Program-made: the position numbers and the translations under genes
Origin: Cylicocyclus nassatus
Taxonomy: Eukaryota > Nematoda > Chromadorea > Rhabditida > Strongylidae
Direction of reading: 5' to 3'
Assembly: GCA_958299035.1 (NCBI GenBank)
Contig: CATQJL010000223.1
Span: forward strand, 49,334,302-49,398,301
DNA: 64,000 nucleotides
Shown: positions 58,716 to 64,000 of the stretch, piece by piece
How the letters are laid out: every line of letters begins with the position of its first letter
Numbering within the stretch: position 1 is the stretch's first letter
The notes under the pieces: model-generated
What the model was told of the DNA's origin: nothing
Seen by the model: the letters and a program-made list of their open reading frames with translations, nothing else
Databases searched by the model: none

Positions 58716-61394
58716 TTACAGCTCACATAGCGGTATAAACGGCATGAAGTCATTCGTGATCGTTAAACATTCCTTTCTGTTGTTCATCGATGGGTTTCTC
58801 TGTGAGATATAGAATGCTTCGAGAGTTTTTCGCGCAGATGTGTTAGTCTCGCAAGCCAAAATCGTGCACTTGATGTCATAGTCTGCATCACCATGTTGTT
58901 CATGCCTATGTTTCCCGAGTGGTGAGTTTAGACTGCCACGTCGTTTATCGGCTAGATGTTCTTTAAGTCTAACACTTAGCGGTCTTCCAGTCTCTCCAAT
59001 GTAGGACGCGCCGCATGTTATACAATCTATCTGGTAAATCACTCCAACTTTCGCGCAGTCGCCAACATTGCCATACGGACAAACTCTGCATTCTTTTGTA
59101 ATGCAAAATTTGTCATAAAGTCTATTGCGTACAAGCTTTCTCTTGATGTTCGCGCTTGGTATGTCTACTAAAATGATATCGTTGCTCAAATGTGCTCGCT
59201 CAATACTTCGCCGTATAGCAACACTTACTCGATCAGAGATGAAAGGTAAACAGAGAGGAATTTTGTTGTTGCGTTGAAGCATCTCATGCGAGGTACCTGG
59301 CCTACGTACGTTGTGCATCGAGTAGCCATTCCCTCTAGCGATGTCCAGCGCCAAATCTCGTGACTCCTTCCGTTCCTTTTCTCCCGTGCAAACCTGTGTT
59401 GCAGTCTTGAACATATTGTGGATAACACCACGTTTGACGGCTGAAGGATGAGCAGAGCGGGCGTGCAACAAGATGTTTTTCGAGCTTGATTTACGATACC
59501 ATTTTACAATCGCGTGAGATCCGGACAGTTTAAATTGCACGTTCAAATATGGGAGCCACCCGTCAGTCGGCTGTTCTCGTGTAAATCTTATGTACTCTGA
59601 CTGTTGATTCAGTAAACGGAAACACTCGTCCATTTCGGACTGTGTGGATGTTATGATACAACAGTCGTCGATATAGCGACAGTACATAAGAGGTAGTCTT
59701 AACAGCACCGGGTTCTCGATTCTACTCATAAAGCAGACCGCTAGCACTGGCGCAAGTCTTTGTCCCATCGCGAGACCTCTTAGCTGAGTATAGTAAGATC
59801 CTGACCATTTGAAAATGTTACAGTTCAAGCACTCCTTGATCAGAATCATAATGTTACTTTTACTCAAGCCGAAGGTTTGAATGTCTTTACCAAACTTATC
59901 CAACATTTCGGATAACGCTTGTAAGGCGTCGTCATTTTGAACATTGGTATACAGAGATACCACATCAAATGACTCAGCCACACACTCGTCGTTGAACTTA
60001 GCGTTGTGTAAGCGCTCAAGGAAATGGTTGGTGTTTGATAAATGGGACGGTACCTTGGTCAGTAGCTGACAAACAATCTTGTTCAAGAACCAAGATATTC
60101 TATCGGTTGGCCCCCCAACACAGCTTATAATTGGTCGTATTTTAAACTGTTCGGCTGTCATCAATCGCGTATCATCATCAAGAGAAGGCTTGTGTGTTTT
60201 GATAAGACTATAGAAGACTGGGCAACTTGGTGTTTCTAACTTTAATCTGCTCAAAAAACTCTCGTTGAGACCAGCTAACTTCCCAGTAGTAATCCAAACG
60301 TGATTGAGTCGTTTGTACTGTGCCACATACTCTCTTTCTGTGACGTTGCGATAAAGCGAAACGTCGCTCAGGTGAAGCTGCGTGATTTTGCGATCTAGAT
60401 CTTGTGGTAAAATCACGAACTCCCCTCCCTTATCACTCACAGAGATGCGTACAGTATTGCTGACAACCAATTCACGTACTTCTTTATAACCAAGCCATTG
60501 CTGATTAGTCAAGTTCGTGCGATGTAGCCGTTTTGAACGTGTGTATGCGGCTAAAACATCTGATGATAACATTTTAAACTTGACATCTGCCTCGGGTGTA
60601 GGAGGCGGCTCTTTATAGAATGGGCTTGGAAATGGTGGAGGTGGAAGAAGCTGGCTCTGTGGCATTCTGATCTCGTTTGCTGTGTTATGCTTGGCCTTCA
60701 TTCTCAATTGATCTCGAAGTCTCTGAAGTCCAGCAACTACATTGCGGAAAACCGACCCATTAACATTCTGAGCAATAGAAAACGAAGGTCCCAAGCTAAG
60801 AAACTCATACGCGTTATCAGAAAGTTGAACGTTACCGATCACCGTGACTTTAGACATTCCATTCAGACATTCATTCTGAGCTACACCATTGTCGAAGCGG
60901 TCTTGTTTGGGTAAGTTGCTTCCAGCATTCACTTGAGTTTTGAAAGTGGCACCAAGGAGTTTGTCGTACTTAGCACAGAGAGAGGACTTGGCGTTAGATT
61001 GAACAGAGGCACAGATTGATCTCGAGCCTTGCTCAATCCTCCTCCAAGTCGGATAAGGTAAAAGACGTTGACATGCCTGCTCTTTGGTATTACATTTCAA
61101 TAAGCAAGAATACAATGTACGTCGTTTTTCTTCGATAATCACTCCCAAAATCGTGCTATAGATCTTCTTGATCTTTGGATGGTCTTCGGGGACGTTGCAC
61201 ATTGCTCCCAACTTCTTGCTTGAAAGAAACCGTGGGACGATGTCATTCGTCTTGCACCGCTTCAAGAACTTGATCGTTTGACGAGTCGCAACCACCTTTT
61301 GGCGAAGCGATAAAGCTTCCCGCACAAGAGGAACTAGCTGGGGCGGCACGTTTGTTAGTAGTTGGCTTGTCCTCTTTTGTTGAAACCTCGGCAT
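58716..61394 (-). CDS. Penelope-like reverse transcriptase with GIY-YIG endonuclease, 892 aa
   Basis: Intact single-frame retroelement protein. The first 300 residues are a PLE-type N-terminal region. Reverse transcriptase motifs follow in order: SDKGGEFVIL near 340, the KTHKP and RPIISCVGGPTDR region near 420-450, catalytic FDVVSLYTNV (D477), GLAMGQRLAPVLA (from 541), and YIDD (574-577). A Cys cluster (CRVCPYGNVGDC) precedes a GIY-YIG domain: GVIYQI at 784, YIGETGR at 798-804, and the likely metal-binding Glu in KTLEAFYI (E859). This is the RT+EN arrangement of endonuclease-bearing Penelope-like elements (Penelope, Neptune and Nematis clades). Start at 61394 (MPRFQQKRTS) is the first ATG after the pseudo-LTR. 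Ends CEL at TGA/TAG-side position 58716. Probably coding-competent. Confidence 0.93.
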   Translation of the reverse strand: MPRFQQKRTSQLLTNVPPQLVPLVREALSLRQKVVATRQTIKFLKRCKTNDIVPRFLSSKKLGAMCNVPEDHPKIKKIYSTILGVIIEEKRRTLYSCLLKCNTKEQACQRLLPYPTWRRIEQGSRSICASVQSNAKSSLCAKYDKLLGATFKTQVNAGSNLPKQDRFDNGVAQNECLNGMSKVTVIGNVQLSDNAYEFLSLGPSFSIAQNVNGSVFRNVVAGLQRLRDQLRMKAKHNTANEIRMPQSQLLPPPPFPSPFYKEPPPTPEADVKFKMLSSDVLAAYTRSKRLHRTNLTNQQWLGYKEVRELVVSNTVRISVSDKGGEFVILPQDLDRKITQLHLSDVSLYRNVTEREYVAQYKRLNHVWITTGKLAGLNESFLSRLKLETPSCPVFYSLIKTHKPSLDDDTRLMTAEQFKIRPIISCVGGPTDRISWFLNKIVCQLLTKVPSHLSNTNHFLERLHNAKFNDECVAESFDVVSLYTNVQNDDALQALSEMLDKFGKDIQTFGLSKSNIMILIKECLNCNIFKWSGSYYTQLRGLAMGQRLAPVLAVCFMSRIENPVLLRLPLMYCRYIDDCCIITSTQSEMDECFRLLNQQSEYIRFTREQPTDGWLPYLNVQFKLSGSHAIVKWYRKSSSKNILLHARSAHPSAVKRGVIHNMFKTATQVCTGEKERKESRDLALDIARGNGYSMHNVRRPGTSHEMLQRNNKIPLCLPFISDRVSVAIRRSIERAHLSNDIILVDIPSANIKRKLVRNRLYDKFCITKECRVCPYGNVGDCAKVGVIYQIDCITCGASYIGETGRPLSVRLKEHLADKRRGSLNSPLGKHRHEQHGDADYDIKCTILACETNTSARKTLEAFYISQRNPSMNNRKECLTITNDFMPFIPLCEL

Positions 61395-61729
61395 CGTGAA
61401 GTATGTGATAATGTTTTCTTATGCCATACGAGGTTTGGTGAAGCTCTTTATTGCGGCCTTACGTTTCGACTTATCGTCGTCTTCAGAGGCCTAAAGTGGT
61501 GCGAGATTTGATCTTGTGCTCTACCCCACCAAATGCCTTATCGACCTCAAGCTAGTTTCGAACCCCCCACTGATTTCCCTAAAAATACTCGTAGAAAGTG
61601 AAAGACGAACTAACCCTCGCTTCGCTTCACCGTTGGAGCACTGATGGTATTGTGCAACCACGTCCTTTGGTGTCAGTAGTGCCAATAAGCCATTTTAGGA
61701 AGCTTATGGGTCGGTGTAATCACTACTGT
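61359..61729 (-). repeat. Pseudo-LTR of the Penelope-like element (internal)
   Basis: Lies between the end of the copy B frame (61730) and the start of the copy A frame; it overlaps the first 36 nt of copy A's ORF. It would serve as 3' end of B and promoter/5' region of A. Confidence 0.8.
61455..61491 (-). ncRNA. Hammerhead-ribozyme-like motif, pseudo-LTR copy 2
   Basis: Identical to the motif at 58441-58477, exactly 3014 bp away. A read-through transcript of the array would carry one motif per unit, which would allow cutting into unit-length RNAs if the ribozyme is active. Confidence 0.6.
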
Positions 61730-64000
61730 TTACAGCTCACATAGCGGTATAAACGGCATGAAGTCATTCGTGATCGTTAAACATTCCTTTCTGTTGTTCA
61801 TCGATGGGTTTCTCTGTGAGATATAGAATGCTTCGAGAGTTTTTCGCGCAGATGTGTTAGTCTCGCAAGCCAAAATCGTGCACTTGATGTCATAGTCTGC
61901 ATCACCATGTTGTTCATGCCTATGTTTCCCGAGTGGTGAGTTTAGACTGCCACGTCGTTTATCGGCTAGATGTTCTTTAAGTCTAACACTTAGCGGTCTT
62001 CCAGTCTCTCCAATGTAGGACGCGCCGCATGTTATACAATCTATCTGGTAAATCACTCCAACTTTCGCGCAGTCGCCAACATTGCCATACGGACAAACTC
62101 TGCATTCTTTTGTAATGCAAAATTTGTCATAAAGTCTATTGCGTACAAGCTTTCTCTTGATGTTCGCGCTTGGTATGTCTACTAAAATGATATCGTTGCT
62201 CAAATGTGCTCGCTCAATACTTCGCCGTATAGCAACACTTACTCGATCAGAGATGAAAGGTAAACAGAGAGGAATTTTGTTGTTGCGTTGAAGCATCTCA
62301 TGCGAGGTACCTGGCCTACGTACGTTGTGCATCGAGTAGCCATTCCCTCTAGCGATGTCCAGCGCCAAATCTCGTGACTCCTTCCGTTCCTTTTCTCCCG
62401 TGCAAACCTGTGTTGCAGTCTTGAACATATTGTGGATAACACCACGTTTGACGGCTGAAGGATGAGCAGAGCGGGCGTGCAACAAGATGTTTTTCGAGCT
62501 TGATTTACGATACCATTTTACAATCGCGTGAGATCCGGACAGTTTAAATTGCACGTTCAAATATGGGAGCCACCCGTCAGTCGGCTGTTCTCGTGTAAAT
62601 CTTATGTACTCTGACTGTTGATTCAGTAAACGGAAACACTCGTCCATTTCGGACTGTGTGGATGTTATGATACAACAGTCGTCGATATAGCGACAGTACA
62701 TAAGAGGTAGTCTTAACAGCACCGGGTTCTCGATTCTACTCATAAAGCAGACCGCTAGCACTGGCGCAAGTCTTTGTCCCATCGCGAGACCTCTTAGCTG
62801 AGTATAGTAAGATCCTGATCATTTGAAAATGTTACAGTTCAAGCACTCCTTGATCAGAATCATAATGTTACTTTTACTCAAGCCGAAGGTTTGAATGTCT
62901 TTACCAAACTTATCCAACATTTCGGATAACGCTTGTAAGGCGTCGTCATTTTGAACATTGGTATACAGAGATACCACATCAAATGACTCAGCCACACACT
63001 CGTCGTTGAACTTAGCGTTGTGTAAGCGCTCAAGGAAATGGTTGGTGTTTGATAAATGGGACGGTACCTTGGTCAGTAGCTGACAAACAATCTTGTTCAA
63101 GAACCAAGATATTCTATCGGTTGGCCCCCCAACACAGCTTATAATTGGTCGTATTTTAAACTGTTCGGCTGTCATCAATCGCGTATCATCATCAAGAGAA
63201 AGCTTGTGTGTTTTGATAAGACTATAGAAGACTGGGCAACTTGGTGTTTCTAACTTTAATCTGCTCAAAAAACTCTCGTTGAGACCAGCTAACTTCCCAG
63301 TAGTAATCCAAACGTGATTGAGTCGTTTGTACTGTGCCACATACTCTCTTTCTGTGACGTTGCGATAAAGCGAAACGTCGCTCAGGTGAAGCTGCGTGAT
63401 TTTGCGATCTAGATCTTGTGGTAAAATCACGAACTCCCCTCCCTTATCACTCACAGAGATGCGTACAGTATTGCTGACAACCAATTCACGTACTTCTTTA
63501 TAACCAAGCCATTGCTGATTAGTCAAGTTCGTGCGATGTAGCCGTTTTGAACGTGTGTATGCGGCTAAAACATCTGATGATAACATTTTAAACTTGACAT
63601 CTGCCTCGGGTGTAGGAGGCGGCTCTTTATAGAATGGGCTTGGAAATGGTGGAGGTGGAAGAAGCTGGCTCTGTGGCATTCTGATCTCGTTTGCTGTGTT
63701 ATGCTTGGCCTTCATTCTCAATTGATCTCGAAGTCTCTGAAGTCCAGCAACTACATTGCGGAAAACCGACCCATTAACATTCTGAGCAATAGAAAACGAA
63801 GGTCCCAAGCTAAGAAACTCATACGCGTTATCAGAAAGTTGAACGTTACCGATCACCGTGACTTTAGACATTCCATTCAGACATTCATTCTGAGCTACAC
63901 CATTGTCGAAGCGGTCTTGTTTGGGTAAGTTGCTTCCAGCATTCACTTGAGTTTTGAAAGTGGCACCAAGGAGTTTGTCGTACTTAGCACAGAGAGAGGA
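61730..64000 (-). pseudogene. Penelope-like RT/endonuclease, copy B, disrupted by one stop
   Basis: Same protein as copy A, entering the window near residue 145. It differs visibly at two codons: the tryptophan equivalent to W530 in copy A is a TGA stop (62821-62819), and a proline in the KTHKPSL motif is leucine (codon near 63200). The stop falls between catalytic motif A and the YIDD box, so a protein translated from copy B would lack YIDD and GIY-YIG. The frame reopens immediately after the stop and runs to 61730. Confidence 0.88.

Larger units (their letters stand above)
58345..61358 (-). mobile_element. Penelope-like element, copy A (3014-bp tandem unit)
   Basis: A unit of exactly 3014 bp repeats head to tail: every landmark in 58345-60986 recurs 3014 bp to the right (for example 58345 and 61359, 58716 and 61730). 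At the left border the repeat runs 36 bp into a new start of the ORF (58380-58345, first 12 codons) and then meets host DNA, so the terminal repeat includes the ORF start, as in Penelope pseudo-LTRs. The left flank is ATCAAATCAAATGACA. Confidence 0.9.
61359..64000 (-). mobile_element. Penelope-like element, copy B (runs off the window)
   Basis: Second head-to-tail unit, near-identical to copy A over the 2.6 kb visible. Its 5' end lies beyond 64000. Confidence 0.9.

Overview
The window is eukaryotic DNA, most likely from a clade V (strongylid or hookworm-like) nematode. It shows short 45-65 nt introns among a few long ones, a 21-exon ionotropic glutamate receptor of nematode GLR type, an F-box gene, a 22-exon calpain-7 gene, and a dense background of foldback elements, MITEs, Helitrons and Penelope-like retroelements. 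No bacterial operon, CRISPR array or recognisable tRNA/rRNA gene was seen. One 500-base run of N (23862-24361) marks a scaffold gap.

Layout. 0.1-4.6 kb: dispersed repeats, then a + strand multi-exon gene with an F-box. 4.95-15.23 kb (- strand): a complete non-NMDA ionotropic glutamate receptor. I assembled 21 exons whose phases all agree (2901 nt, 966 codons plus stop); two of its introns carry a hAT-type MITE and a mariner-like foldback. 15.2-23.3 kb: foldback elements, a block of degenerate TTCGAATA repeats and a perfect 720-bp GT microsatellite. 23.38-23.66 kb: last two exons of an unrecognised + strand gene. 24.4-26.4 kb: a large palindrome touching the gap. 26.9-33.9 kb: nested foldbacks, an inverted duplication containing a secreted-protein-like ORF, a small Penelope-type insertion with target-site duplication, and a second TTCGAATA block. 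34.2-35.4 and 41.2-42.2 kb: two non-autonomous Helitrons. 36.3-40.9 kb: more foldbacks and MITEs. 44.55-50.66 kb (+): complete calpain-7 (22 exons, 836 aa, catalytic Cys/His/Asn intact) with a TTAA-flanked MITE in intron 4. 51.4 kb: a first exon resembling PIG-T. 51.6-58.3 kb: mostly AT-rich intergenic DNA with diverged repeats. 58.35 kb to the end (- strand): a head-to-tail tandem array (3014-bp unit) of a Penelope-like element encoding reverse transcriptase plus GIY-YIG endonuclease, with a hammerhead-ribozyme-like motif in each pseudo-LTR.

The host genes are unrelated functionally: synaptic glutamate reception, ESCRT-linked proteolysis, and probable ubiquitin-ligase substrate recognition. 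Mobile DNA dominates the rest. All exon models were made by eye from splice signals, reading-frame continuity and remembered family motifs; no alignment or database search was run.
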